Positions 44,147 through 52,471 of a stretch of DNA of 52,471 bases are shown here, piece after piece. The translations under genes and the position numbers were made by a program. Source of the DNA: Lachnospiraceae bacterium (lineage in GTDB: Bacteria > Bacillota > Clostridia > Lachnospirales > Lachnospiraceae); assembly GCA_016281385.1 (NCBI GenBank), contig JAEEIN010000152.1, positions 1 to 52,471 on the forward strand. Reading direction: 5' to 3'. The notes beneath the pieces were generated by a model. The model made no database searches, was not told where the DNA came from, and saw only the letters and a list, made by a program, of their open reading frames with translations. Numbering within the stretch: position 1 is the stretch's first letter; each line of letters begins with the position of its first letter.

Positions 44147-45652
44147 ATGACCAGACTATTTATCAATCCCAATCACAGGTTGGGGCACATCAATCCTGAA
44201 CTTCAGGGACATTTTTCCGAGCATCTCGGCAGATGTATTTACGGAGGATTGTTTGTCGGAGAGGATTCCGACATTCCCAATGTCAACGGTATGAGATGCG
44301 ACGTTGTGGAAGCATTGAAGGAGATGAAGATCCCGGTCCTTCGCTGGCCCGGCGGCTGCTTTGCTGACGAATATCACTGGAAAGACGGTATCGGCAAGAA
44401 AGAAGAAAGAAAGACCATTGTAAATACACACTGGGGCGGAGTGGTTGAAAACAATTGCTTCGGTACCCACGAGTTTATGGAGCTTTGCAGACAGTTAGGC
44501 TGTAAGCCCTATGTAAACGGAAACTTGGGAAGCGGAACAGTTCGCGAGATGAGTGAATGGGTTGAGTACATGACCTTTGACGGTATCTCTCCCATGGCTG
44601 ATCTTCGTAAAGAAAACGGACATGAAAAACCCTGGAAGCTTGATTACTTCGCAGTAGGTAACGAAAACTGGGGATGCGGCGGAAACATGCTTCCCGAGTA
44701 TTACGGAAATCTCTACAGAAGATATTCAACTTATGTAAGAAATTACAGCAAGGACTATTCCATATACAAGATCGCCTGCGGTCCCAATGCCGGTGATTTT
44801 GACTGGACAGACAAGGTAATGAAGACCTGCTTTGAAAAATGCGGTCCCAATCATGGATTCATGGACGGGCTTTCCCTTCATTACTATACCGTACCCGGAC
44901 CCTGGGACCACAAGGGATCCGCAACGGACTTTGATGAAGCAAGCTACTATGTAACTCTTAAAAAGACTCTTTACATGGAAGAGCTCATCACCGGACACAC
45001 TGCCATAATGGACAAATACGACAAGAAGCACGAAGTAGGACTTATCGTTGATGAATGGGGTAACTGGTTTGACGTTGAACCCGGTACAAATCCCGGTTTC
45101 CTCTATCAGCAGAACTCCATCAGAGATGCGCTTGTTGCAGGAATCAACTTAAACATCTTTAACAAGCACTGCGACAGAGTCAAGATGGCAAACATCGCTC
45201 AGCTTGTAAACGTTTTACAGTCAGTGATCTTAACAGACGGACCCAGGATGGTTAAGACACCTACATATCATGTATTCAACATGTACAAGTATCATCAGGA
45301 TGCGGAGCTTGTTGAAAGCTATGTTGAGACAGAGCTTGTGGGTATAGATGAAGAAAACAAGGTTCCCAACCTTACGGAATCTGTATCTTTGGACAAGGAC
45401 GGTTATATCAACATCACTCTTACAAACCTTTCCGCCGACAAGTCATATGACATAAACGGAGTATTGGTTGAAACCTGTGTTGATTCGGTAAGTGCAAAGA
45501 TCCTTTCCGGCAAGATCAACGATCACAACACCTTCGACGATCCCGACAAGGTCGTAGCAAAGGACTTTACCAACGTATCGCTCAAAAACGGAAATCTGGA
45601 ATTCACGATTCCCGCAGCCAGTGTAATGCTCCTTCGCGTTCACACAAAGTAA
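44147..45652 (+). CDS. abfA: Alpha-L-arabinofuranosidase, GH51
   Basis: Cleaves terminal alpha-L-arabinofuranose from arabinan or arabinoxylan oligosaccharides. The 501-residue protein lacks a signal peptide, so it works in the cytoplasm on imported oligosaccharides. It starts [20 protein letters not shown], as in the family. The acid/base Glu173 sits in GNENWG and the nucleophile Glu303 in [13 protein letters not shown]. The substrate-pocket segment [13 protein letters not shown] is intact, and the C-terminal beta-sandwich ends [10 protein letters not shown]. It is the last gene of the LacI-regulated transporter operon, followed by a terminator. The mixture of ABC importer and GH51 fits hemicellulose scavenging. 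Confidence 0.95.
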   Translation: MTRLFINPNHRLGHINPELQGHFSEHLGRCIYGGLFVGEDSDIPNVNGMRCDVVEALKEMKIPVLRWPGGCFADEYHWKDGIGKKEERKTIVNTHWGGVVENNCFGTHEFMELCRQLGCKPYVNGNLGSGTVREMSEWVEYMTFDGISPMADLRKENGHEKPWKLDYFAVGNENWGCGGNMLPEYYGNLYRRYSTYVRNYSKDYSIYKIACGPNAGDFDWTDKVMKTCFEKCGPNHGFMDGLSLHYYTVPGPWDHKGSATDFDEASYYVTLKKTLYMEELITGHTAIMDKYDKKHEVGLIVDEWGNWFDVEPGTNPGFLYQQNSIRDALVAGINLNIFNKHCDRVKMANIAQLVNVLQSVILTDGPRMVKTPTYHVFNMYKYHQDAELVESYVETELVGIDEENKVPNLTESVSLDKDGYINITLTNLSADKSYDINGVLVETCVDSVSAKILSGKINDHNTFDDPDKVVAKDFTNVSLKNGNLEFTIPAASVMLLRVHTK

Positions 45653-45663
45653 CATAAACCCTA

Positions 45664-45688
45664 ACACCTCCGTCCCGGGGGTGTTTTT
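45664..45688 (+). terminator. Terminator of the arabinofuranosidase operon
   Basis: AACACC pairs with GGTGTT around a C/G-rich loop and is followed by TTTTCG. It begins 12 bases after the gene's stop codon. Confidence 0.7.
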
Positions 45689-45763
45689 CGTGGGGTAGAA
45701 ACGTCCCTATTCCACATTCAAAGTGATAATCGCAACAACCGACGGGGAATGGGAAAAAGAAGC

Positions 45764-45794
45764 CTGAAAAATACGGACCGGGATTCCGGTCCGT
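45764..45794 (-). terminator. Terminator of the debranching-enzyme gene
   Basis: Perfect 9-bp stem ACGGACCGG (45773-45781) / CCGGTCCGT (45786-45794), GATT loop. On the minus strand it is followed by ATTTTTCAGG, so it stops transcription arriving from the convergent debranching gene. Confidence 0.82.
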
Positions 45795-45826
45795 TTCTCT
45801 CTCTCAGCTGTTTTTTGATATTGCCC

Positions 45827-47842
45827 TTATACTTTCAGTCCGCCTTCGGCCACGGCGCGAAGGATTTCGCCGACACTCCAGGCCTGGGTGTAGCAGCCGC
45901 CGCTTATGTGAGGCGGATCGCCATCGAAGACTTCGGCGATGCCGCCGATGCAGCCTTCGTTTAAATGCTGCTTAAGGGGAGCAAGCAGTAACTCTGCGGT
46001 TTCTTTTTGATCGGGATAGACTTTCAAAAATGCGGTGATGAAGCCGCCCATTATGAATGCCCAGGCGGTTCCCTGGTGATAGGCTTCATCCCTGGCGGAG
46101 AGCTCACCCTTGTATAAGCCGTGATAATCGGGATCATCCGGATCAAGAGTCCGAAGTCCGAAATCGGTATATAACTTCTTATATACAGTATCCACAACAC
46201 ATTTGGCCTGATCTTTCGAAAGAGCACAGAAGGGAAGGGAAACTGCCCAGATCTGATTGGGCCTTATCCTGTCATCATCGTAGATTTCTCCGGTTTCCAT
46301 GGATTTTTCATCCACTACATCGTAGAGACACTTCTCAGCTTTATTGTAAAATCTCTGTTCAAAGGAATCCCTAACGATATCAACCAGCATACTGTATTCA
46401 GTATTTGCCGACTTATCCCCAAACCTCTTTGACAATTCCTTCATTATACACAGAGCATTGTACCAAAGTGCGTTTATCTCAACAGGTTTTCCGTGTCTTG
46501 GCGTCATTACTTTATCGCCGACGCGCACATCCATCCATGTAACCTGGTCCAGATCGTCGCCTGCGCGGATCAGCCCGTCCGCATCCATTCCGATGGAAAA
46601 GTCAGTTCCGTCCTTATAGGCTTTGATGATCTTCTTCATACAGGGATACAGTTCTTTTTCCACAAATTTGTAAGCTTCTTCTGACTTAACATATTCAAGA
46701 TATTTGTGCACACAGTAAAAGAACCAAAGGGACGCATCCGCCGTGTTATAGATGGGTTCGCAATCCTTATCCGGGAACATATTGGGCAAAAGGCCGTTCT
46801 TTTCATATTCAACAAAAGTCCTGAGAATACTCTTTGCATCCTCAAACCTTCTTGTCACAAGTGTAAGTCCCGTAAGGGAGATCATGGTGTCCCGGCCCCA
46901 GTCGGTAAACCAGGGAAGACCGGCGAGTATTGTTTTTCCTTTGGTGGAAGCCCGCCTTACGATAAACCTGTCCGCAGCGGCAACAAGGGATTTTGAGAAT
47001 TTATCCCGAACTCCGGAGTTTTCGATGAGGATATCACATCTTCTTTTTGCCGCCTTTATGGTCTTTGACGCATCGCGCTCAAATTTCTTCTCGATGGTAA
47101 AAACAACACTTACGTCCTTCTCAGTCTCCTCCGGAATGCTCACGTCGATAAAGATGGGCATATATCCCGTATCGGAAGAGCTCATTCCCGTGTCGATCTC
47201 GGTCTGAAGCTCGATGTTTTTATCATAAAGATCAGCGTCGCTGTTGTTTCCAAAGCTTCCTTCGCTTACATAAGTTCTTATAGTCAGTTCCCGGTTCTTA
47301 TCGGGAGTAAGTGAAAACCCTTCTGCAGTCAGTCCCGAAACAAAAACAAGATCCTTCTTTTGTGAACCGTCATTATGATCCCTGTAATTGTAAACAGGCT
47401 TAAGTCGCAGAATCGCCTTGTCGCCTCGGTTCTTTATGCGATAGCGGATCGCCACCGTGTTCTTTTCCCACTCATAAGCCAATGTCTTTTCGATCCACAA
47501 GCCCTTTGTAAAGTAAGTAAACACCGGAACTGCACCCATGGAAAAAGAAACCTGGTTCAAAAAGCCCTGTTCCTCACTACCTTTGCTCTTTCTTCCGGAG
47601 AACAAGGAAACCCTGTTTCCGTCACGGATCACTTCCTCGCATATACGATTAACCAAAACCCGCCTGTCGGTAGGCGCGTGAAGACTAGCGATAAACAGAC
47701 CATGGTGTTTTCTCGTATTCGCCCCGATAATGGAACTTCCGGCATAACTTCCCAGTCCGTTTGTTATTACCCATTCCCGCCTTATGGCCTCATCATAATT
47801 TCGCATGGCTTCCCGGCCGAAGGTTCTTTTTATTCCGCTCAT
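45827..47842 (-). CDS. Glycogen-debranching-type enzyme (amylo-alpha-1,6-glucosidase, GH133)
   Basis: Removes alpha-1,6 branch glucose stubs from glycogen or limit dextrins. The 671-residue protein starts MSGIKRTFGREAMRNYDEAI after GAGG. The N-terminal GDE_N domain has the family signature REWVITNGLGSYAGSSIIGA (22-41) and NTRKHHGLFIASLHAPTDR. The (alpha/alpha)6-barrel catalytic domain begins GLPWFTDWGRDTMISLTG (308-325), carrying the conserved acidic residue of the active site; YHQGTAWAFIMGGFITAFL follows near the C-terminus. No signal peptide, so cytoplasmic. It is a single gene between two terminators, convergent with the arabinofuranosidase operon. It may serve glycogen storage rather than arabinan use. 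Confidence 0.92.
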   Translation of the reverse strand: MSGIKRTFGREAMRNYDEAIRREWVITNGLGSYAGSSIIGANTRKHHGLFIASLHAPTDRRVLVNRICEEVIRDGNRVSLFSGRKSKGSEEQGFLNQVSFSMGAVPVFTYFTKGLWIEKTLAYEWEKNTVAIRYRIKNRGDKAILRLKPVYNYRDHNDGSQKKDLVFVSGLTAEGFSLTPDKNRELTIRTYVSEGSFGNNSDADLYDKNIELQTEIDTGMSSSDTGYMPIFIDVSIPEETEKDVSVVFTIEKKFERDASKTIKAAKRRCDILIENSGVRDKFSKSLVAAADRFIVRRASTKGKTILAGLPWFTDWGRDTMISLTGLTLVTRRFEDAKSILRTFVEYEKNGLLPNMFPDKDCEPIYNTADASLWFFYCVHKYLEYVKSEEAYKFVEKELYPCMKKIIKAYKDGTDFSIGMDADGLIRAGDDLDQVTWMDVRVGDKVMTPRHGKPVEINALWYNALCIMKELSKRFGDKSANTEYSMLVDIVRDSFEQRFYNKAEKCLYDVVDEKSMETGEIYDDDRIRPNQIWAVSLPFCALSKDQAKCVVDTVYKKLYTDFGLRTLDPDDPDYHGLYKGELSARDEAYHQGTAWAFIMGGFITAFLKVYPDQKETAELLLAPLKQHLNEGCIGGIAEVFDGDPPHISGGCYTQAWSVGEILRAVAEGGLKV

Positions 47843-47895
47843 ATGTGATCCTCAAATGATAGATTGACTGATATTCTGATTATACCACTTTCTAT

Positions 47896-47923
47896 AAAAA
47901 AAGAGGCATCCGCATAGGATGCC
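47896..47923 (-). terminator. Terminator of the transglutaminase-like surface protein gene
   Basis: Minus-strand stem GGCATCC/GGATGCC (plus-strand arms 47905-47911 and 47917-47923), 5-base loop, one intervening TC then seven T residues. It follows the stop codon by 18 bases. Confidence 0.88.
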
Positions 47924-47941
47924 CCTTTTAAAACTGATTGA

Positions 47942-50887
47942 TTACTTTTTCTTTTTCTTAGGCTCTGTGATCTTGTAGGTCTTTGTTACAGAAGCTTTTC
48001 CTGTTGTATCAATATTTGTTCCTTTGTATGTGATCGTGACTTCGTAGGTTCCAACGTCTAATGGCTTTGTATAAGCTACACCGGTCTTTTTCATTTTGTA
48101 TGAAACGGTGTAATCTATGCCTTCCGTAAGCACTCCGTTACCGGCTTTAACCGTAACTGTGGGAGGATTACTTACTCCGGTATATTTTCTGCTCGCGGTA
48201 ACCGATACTTTAAGGTTCTTTGCCTTGACCTGATTTATGGTGAAGGAAAGTCCGGAAGCGATGTTTCCGGAATAGTTACCGATTCCGGTGATGGATACGT
48301 TGTATGTTCCCACTCTAACGGGAGAAGCGTTGTATGAAACCGTATAGTCTTTATCTTTCTTTAAGGTTTTTCCCTTATATTTTACTGTAATGGAAGCATT
48401 CTGCGCATTTCCGTTATAGGTCTTAGCCTTGATCTTTGCTTCAGCAGGCTTCTTTCCGTTTACATTTGCAAGTCCTGCAATGTTTAAACGAGAGATTGTA
48501 AAGGTCCTTGAAACTGTTCCGGTATAGTTCTTTGTTCCTGTAACGGTAACGGTAGCAGTTCCTGCATTTTTGTTGTTTGAATAAGTAACCTTGTATGTAA
48601 CTCCCTTAGGCATCTGAGCAGACTTACTTACCTTGGGAGTGAAGGCTTTGCCCGAGTAGGTCTCGTTTTTGATCTTTGAAAAATCAAACCATGCCGCTTT
48701 GGCTGAAATACTGTACTTAACATTGTAAGTAAGCTTTGCGGACTTGTTTCCGAATTTAACCGTGATCGTGGTTTTACCTACTTTGATGGGTTTGATGCTA
48801 AGTGTGATCGTATTTCCGGATAATGTTGCTCCAACGGTTGCAACTTTCTTATTTGAGGATGTTGCCGAAAGCTTTGGACCGGATTCAAGGCTTGCTAACT
48901 GTCCGGCACTTAATCCGGAAGGTGTTGTCTGGTTAACTGTAAGCTTGATGGTATTATCGCTCTCTGTGCCGGAAAGTACAGCATCGGGGTCTGCAAATGT
49001 CTTGTTGAGTGATGTTTTGCTATTCTCGTTGAAAACAACATTCTTAAGGTCGTAAACCGTAACATTAGCTCGTCTCTGAGCACCTGCAATGTGATATGTG
49101 ATCGTAGCTGAACCGGCCTTTTTACCTGAAACTTTACCGGATTTGCTTACCGATGCAACAGTCTTATCACTTGATTCCCAGGATTTGTTAGGGTATTTTG
49201 CGTAATACTTTGAGTTATTAAGGGAAAGTGTGGTTGACTTTCCTTTAGCAAGTGCAAAGTTGGATTTATTAAGAGTAACGGTTTTCTGTGTATAATTGGC
49301 TTCAATCTTAGGATATTTAAATTTCTGTGAAGAATTAAATACAGCACCTGTTGACTGATGATGATAGTCAGTGGGATTTTCTTTTAAAAGGTACTGTTTT
49401 GAAGAAGCAGAAGAACCACTGTCGGGATCGTTCCAGGTTGAGTCAACCAGATACCAGTGATTTTTGCCATCTGCGCCGAAAGGCATCTGTACATAAACAT
49501 ATGCGTGATCTGCACTTACGGCATAAATGTTTGTAATTCCGGCATAATCAAGACACCAGGAAAGAGCTTTTGCATAACTTTCACAAACACCATATGTCTT
49601 TAAAAGACATCCATATTGGCTGTGACAATAATAGAATTCGGCTGTTGTTGATGCAACTCTACCATCAGCTACATCATGATCATATTTATTATTTCGGCAA
49701 AACCAGTCATCAAGATATTCTATAACACCGTAGGTTATATCGCCCTTTGAGGCAGCACTAGCAAAAGCCTGTGATACAAGTTCTTTTACTTTTTTGTTTG
49801 CATCGGAGTGAAGGGTCTTGTTGTAATAACGGGATTTCTTCATTGTCATATTGTATGTATATGACCCGTAACTCCATCTGTAGGAGTAGCTGTATCCTTC
49901 ACCGATCCAGGATAACTTTACGGTATTTTGAGTAACAAGTGCGGAAAAAGCAGATGAAAATTCCGAACCAAAGATAAGGGGGCCGTTAAAGGTAAAACTG
50001 GTTTTTCCCTGATCGACCATTGCTTTCTTGGCAGCATTGAATGCTACTTTTGAATACTTATTTAACTGATTGGAGAAATAATTACCCTGACCCTTGTAGG
50101 AAAGAAGAGTATCGTACTCATAAGCTTCGGGAGCAAATTCCTCGCCTTCTTCCAATTCGATGGTCTCATCATCAAGAACACCGAAATCTTCAAAGAAATC
50201 CATGTTCTCAGATGTAAGTGAGTCATCATCGGCTTCGTTTTCAGAAACATCATTTAAGCTGATATCTTCGGATGCAGACTCATCATCATTTTCAGTATCG
50301 TTATCGGATACATCTAAAACGGTATCATTGTCTGAAACATCTTCAGCTTCCGGATCCTCAACATCGTTTTCGGAAACATCATTAAAAGATACATCGCTAA
50401 GTGAAAGAACGTTAGCAGAAACATCTGCAAGGAAAGTTTCTACCATCTCGTTCTGTGTTTCAGCTATGTAATTCATGGGAACATATGCGTGGAAGTAGAT
50501 ATCACCGTTTGTATCTGCTGCAATAACTACGTCTTCAGCGCGCATATCGTGAGCGTACATATCTGCGATATCTTCGCAGGCTCTGAGATATGCTTCCTGA
50601 GAATCCTCCGGAAGTGCAAGGAAGGTTCTGTTTGAAATATAGTTTACGCCTTCGTATGCAACACCGTCGGAACCGACTGCGTCCTTTGCAAGATATGCGG
50701 CGTCATAAGCTTCTGTTTCGGCAGAGAGCTCCTCGGTTTCTTCAACCGAATCCAACACAGACTCGATGACTGTGTCGTTGCTTGAAAGTTCATCGGCATA
50801 TACGCCCGCAACATCGGTAAAGAGCATTGACGCTGCTAACAAAAGGGAAATCGATGAAACAAGCCTTTTGGAAAATCTGGTAAACAT
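47942..50887 (-). CDS. Secreted transglutaminase-like protein with VSxND repeats, Big and MBG domains
   Basis: A 981-residue exported protein; I use the ATG at 50,885-50,887 behind AAGGAGG. Signal peptide: VSSISLLLAASMLFTDVAGV. After ~160 residues lies an acidic low-complexity stretch (~163-225) with repeated DVSxND words (SDVSFNDVSENDV, EDVSDNDTVLDVSDND). A transglutaminase-like domain (~375-490) has the Cys435-His461-Asp482 triad: TYGVCESYAKALSWC, ADHAYVYVQMP, LVDSTWNDPD. Then a Big_2-like domain (SSDKTVASVSKSGKVSGKKA), a related Ig-like unit (SSNKKVATVGATL) and three or more MBG-type units (GTKNYTGTVSRTFTISRLNI, GIGNYSGNIA). It ends in a lysine tail (TEPKKKKK) with no LPxTG. The triad suggests a peptidase or cross-linking activity, but the substrate is unknown. 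Confidence 0.85.
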   Translation of the reverse strand: MFTRFSKRLVSSISLLLAASMLFTDVAGVYADELSSNDTVIESVLDSVEETEELSAETEAYDAAYLAKDAVGSDGVAYEGVNYISNRTFLALPEDSQEAYLRACEDIADMYAHDMRAEDVVIAADTNGDIYFHAYVPMNYIAETQNEMVETFLADVSANVLSLSDVSFNDVSENDVEDPEAEDVSDNDTVLDVSDNDTENDDESASEDISLNDVSENEADDDSLTSENMDFFEDFGVLDDETIELEEGEEFAPEAYEYDTLLSYKGQGNYFSNQLNKYSKVAFNAAKKAMVDQGKTSFTFNGPLIFGSEFSSAFSALVTQNTVKLSWIGEGYSYSYRWSYGSYTYNMTMKKSRYYNKTLHSDANKKVKELVSQAFASAASKGDITYGVIEYLDDWFCRNNKYDHDVADGRVASTTAEFYYCHSQYGCLLKTYGVCESYAKALSWCLDYAGITNIYAVSADHAYVYVQMPFGADGKNHWYLVDSTWNDPDSGSSASSKQYLLKENPTDYHHQSTGAVFNSSQKFKYPKIEANYTQKTVTLNKSNFALAKGKSTTLSLNNSKYYAKYPNKSWESSDKTVASVSKSGKVSGKKAGSATITYHIAGAQRRANVTVYDLKNVVFNENSKTSLNKTFADPDAVLSGTESDNTIKLTVNQTTPSGLSAGQLASLESGPKLSATSSNKKVATVGATLSGNTITLSIKPIKVGKTTITVKFGNKSAKLTYNVKYSISAKAAWFDFSKIKNETYSGKAFTPKVSKSAQMPKGVTYKVTYSNNKNAGTATVTVTGTKNYTGTVSRTFTISRLNIAGLANVNGKKPAEAKIKAKTYNGNAQNASITVKYKGKTLKKDKDYTVSYNASPVRVGTYNVSITGIGNYSGNIASGLSFTINQVKAKNLKVSVTASRKYTGVSNPPTVTVKAGNGVLTEGIDYTVSYKMKKTGVAYTKPLDVGTYEVTITYKGTNIDTTGKASVTKTYKITEPKKKKK

Positions 50888-50925
50888 CAAGGTTTAACCT
50901 CCTTAATCATAAATCGTTAATACAG

Positions 50926-50955
50926 AGTATACAAAAAAGAACACAGGGATTTCAA
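50926..50955 (-). promoter_or_regulatory. Sigma-A promoter of the transglutaminase-like gene
   Basis: On the minus strand TTGAAA (50950-50955), 18-base spacer, TATACT (50926-50931), about 40 bases upstream of the ATG. Confidence 0.75.
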
Positions 50956-51020
50956 GAGAAAGTTGCACAAGAGATAGCGCAAATATTGCTTGTTTTAACA
51001 AATAACGCACTTTTTGTGGA

Positions 51021-51050
51021 TAAAAACACCGGGAGATCTCTCTCCCGGTG
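51021..51050 (-). terminator. Terminator of the window-edge surface protein gene
   Basis: Minus-strand stem CACCGGGAGA/TCTCCCGGTG (plus-strand arms 51027-51036 and 51041-51050), 4-base loop, then TTTTTATCC. Transcription of the right-edge gene thus ends before the promoter at 50,926-50,955. Confidence 0.92.
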
Positions 51051-51066
51051 GATAACTGGTATACAA

Positions 51067-52471
51067 TCATTTGATCACAAAAGTCTTTTCCAAAGACTCG
51101 ATTTTTTCTCCCGTTTTCTCATTTGTGGAGATGGAAATATTACCTGTGTTGGGGAACAGTGTCAAAACAGCCACGTAAGTTCCCTTTCTTGCGGGAACTT
51201 CTTTTTTCCGGTTTCCGTTCTCAACCTTGTAATACTCGATCTTGTAATTCTGCTGTGTGGCACCTTCTATGATCTGAGGAATGACATAATCACCGTGCAT
51301 CAGTTTTATATTGGGAGTAACGACGGAATCGTTTTTCCATTTAACTTTTTCCGGGCAGGAAAGAGAAAGATCTGCCGAAGCAATCTTCTTTATTTCAAAT
51401 ACCGCAGGTTCCATCGTTCCTTCGTAATTGTTTATACCCTCAATAACAACGGTATATTTTCCGGCATTTACGGGATTGTCGATGTATTTGAATCCCTGTT
51501 TGAAGGAAACCTTGTAATCCTTGTTCTTAACAAGAGTGGTCTTTTTGTAAGTAACCGTAACCTTGGGCTTAACCGCAGAACCGGTGTATCGCTTGGATTC
51601 GGTGCAGGTATATTCACCGGAATAAGAAAGATCTCTGGGTGTGATCTTAAATGTCCTTGTTACGGTTCCGCTGTAGTTTCCCGTACCGGAAATGGTTACA
51701 GTCGCGGTGCCTGCATTTATATTGTCCTTGTAAGATACTTTGTAGGTTACATTTTTGGGACAGATATCTGTTTTGGTAACAGCGGGTTTGTAAGATTTTT
51801 CCTTGTAAGGCTGCTCGGTATAGGGAAGCTCGTTGAACCACTTCTCATCTTCCGTATCCATCAGATCCTGCTTGACATTGTAAGTAAGCTTTGCGGTCTT
51901 TCCGCCGAATTTAACGGTGATGGTTGTTTTTCCGGTCTTTTTGGGAACGATCTTAAGATCGATGGTATCTCCGTGAAAATCACCTTCTCCGATGGAAACC
52001 TCTGCAACGCTCTTGTTGGAAGAAGAAGCAGTGGGATATTTAAGGTTTGAGTCGAAGAGATACAGACTCTGGGCCGAAACCTGCTTGTTGTTCTGGTTAA
52101 CTGTAAGAGAAATGGTATCACGGTCGTTGTCCCAGCGGGTATCTTTGTTTCGGTAGGTGGCGGTGAGTGTTGTTTTTTTGTTTGAGAAGTTTAAGTTCTT
52201 AAGCTGATAAACGTAGATTGCCGTAAATACATCCCTTCCGGCAACTTCGCAGTGGATCTTTGTGTTTCCGGTCTTTTTTGCGGTAACTTTTCCGGAAGAA
52301 GAAACCGTAGCGATATTTGTGCTGTCGGATGACCACTTCTTTATGTACTTATCGTAATAGGTATTCTGTATGGTCAGGGTTTTCTTTTTCCCTACGGAAA
52401 GTGCGAAAACGTTCTTTATATTAATGTGGAGATCCTCTTTTGAATTTGCGCTGTAATTGTTTGCCGAAAGA
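51067..52471 (-). CDS. Secreted-type Big/MBG repeat protein, C-terminal part (cut by window edge)
   Basis: The frame is open without a stop from the window end to 51,067, giving 467 visible residues; the N-terminus lies beyond 52,471. In order it shows a Big_2-like unit (DSTNIATVSSSGKVTAKKTG, QLKNLNFSNKKTTLTATYRN), an Ig-like unit (TASSSNKSVAEVSIGEG, GKTTITVKFGGKTAKLTYN), then MBG-type units (GTGNYSGTVTRTFKITPRDL, NNYEGTMEPAVFEIKK). This order and many words, for example TTITVKFG, match the C-terminal half of its downstream neighbour at 47,942-50,887, so the two are paralogues. It may also carry a transglutaminase-like domain out of view. A strong terminator follows the stop. Function unknown; surface or secreted is inferred. 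Confidence 0.8.
   Translation of the reverse strand, partial: LSANNYSANSKEDLHINIKNVFALSVGKKKTLTIQNTYYDKYIKKWSSDSTNIATVSSSGKVTAKKTGNTKIHCEVAGRDVFTAIYVYQLKNLNFSNKKTTLTATYRNKDTRWDNDRDTISLTVNQNNKQVSAQSLYLFDSNLKYPTASSSNKSVAEVSIGEGDFHGDTIDLKIVPKKTGKTTITVKFGGKTAKLTYNVKQDLMDTEDEKWFNELPYTEQPYKEKSYKPAVTKTDICPKNVTYKVSYKDNINAGTATVTISGTGNYSGTVTRTFKITPRDLSYSGEYTCTESKRYTGSAVKPKVTVTYKKTTLVKNKDYKVSFKQGFKYIDNPVNAGKYTVVIEGINNYEGTMEPAVFEIKKIASADLSLSCPEKVKWKNDSVVTPNIKLMHGDYVIPQIIEGATQQNYKIEYYKVENGNRKKEVPARKGTYVAVLTLFPNTGNISISTNEKTGEKIESLEKTFVIK

Noticed and set aside
50986-52050. A long plus-strand reading frame of 354 codons at the right end
   Set aside because: It is antisense to the MBG-repeat protein at 51,067-52,471, whose minus-strand frame is open to the window end and has clear domain repeats. 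The plus-strand translation shows no known motif and is rich in Phe/Cys, typical of a shadow frame.

Overview
The window is a stretch of low-GC Gram-positive chromosome spanning the replication origin. Gene order (serS ... parB-parA ... rsmG-mnmG-mnmE-jag-yidC-yidD-rnpA-rpmH // oriC // dnaA-dnaN-yaaA-recF-gyrB-gyrA), the DUF4446 gene beside parB, strong AGGAGG ribosome binding sites and large secreted proteins with MBG/Big-type repeats all point to a Firmicute of class Clostridia, most likely family Lachnospiraceae. The genus cannot be fixed from the sequence alone.

Layout. (1) 1-12,623, all minus strand, reading away from the origin: the N-terminal part of serS (cut by the window edge), an HD-GYP protein, a DUF4446 membrane protein, parB and parA, a parS-rich intergenic region, a cytoplasmic DegS/DegU-like two-component pair, then rsmG, mnmG, mnmE, jag, yidC, yidD, rnpA and rpmH. 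(2) 12,640-13,169: the likely oriC, with DnaA boxes in an AT-rich background. (3) 13,170-23,963, all plus strand: dnaA, dnaN, yaaA, recF, gyrB, gyrA, a penicillin-binding D,D-carboxypeptidase and trmB. Genes on both sides read away from the origin. (4) 23,964-30,166: an unusual structured leader followed by a 1,943-residue secreted repeat protein. (5) 30,176-39,073, minus strand: tRNA-Pro(CGG), a polar amino acid ABC transporter, a membrane-bound c-di-GMP phosphodiesterase with a degenerate GGDEF domain, and a coupled set of two paralogous polytopic membrane proteins plus an RlmI-type methyltransferase. (6) 39,227-45,652, plus strand: a LacI-family regulator, a sugar ABC importer and a GH51 arabinofuranosidase, which together form an arabinan/arabinoxylan oligosaccharide utilisation locus. 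(7) 45,827-52,471, minus strand: a glycogen-debranching-type enzyme and two neighbouring secreted MBG/Big-repeat proteins, one with a transglutaminase-like domain and VSxND repeats, the other cut by the window edge.

How it fits together. The left half is core chromosome maintenance: replication start, clamp, gyrase, ParAB-parS segregation, tRNA modification, ribosome and membrane protein insertion. The right half is adaptive: nutrient uptake, hemicellulose sugar use, c-di-GMP turnover and cell-surface proteins. Points of most interest are the clustered and scattered parS sites, with the two-component pair lying among them; overlapping alternative RNA hairpins between rpmH and rnpA; the palindromes and 15-bp hairpin upstream of the giant surface protein, together with that protein's internal duplication; and the tandem repeat-rich secreted proteins at the right edge. 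I did not find a clear-cut new defence or mobile system: no transposase, integrase, CRISPR array or phage gene is visible.
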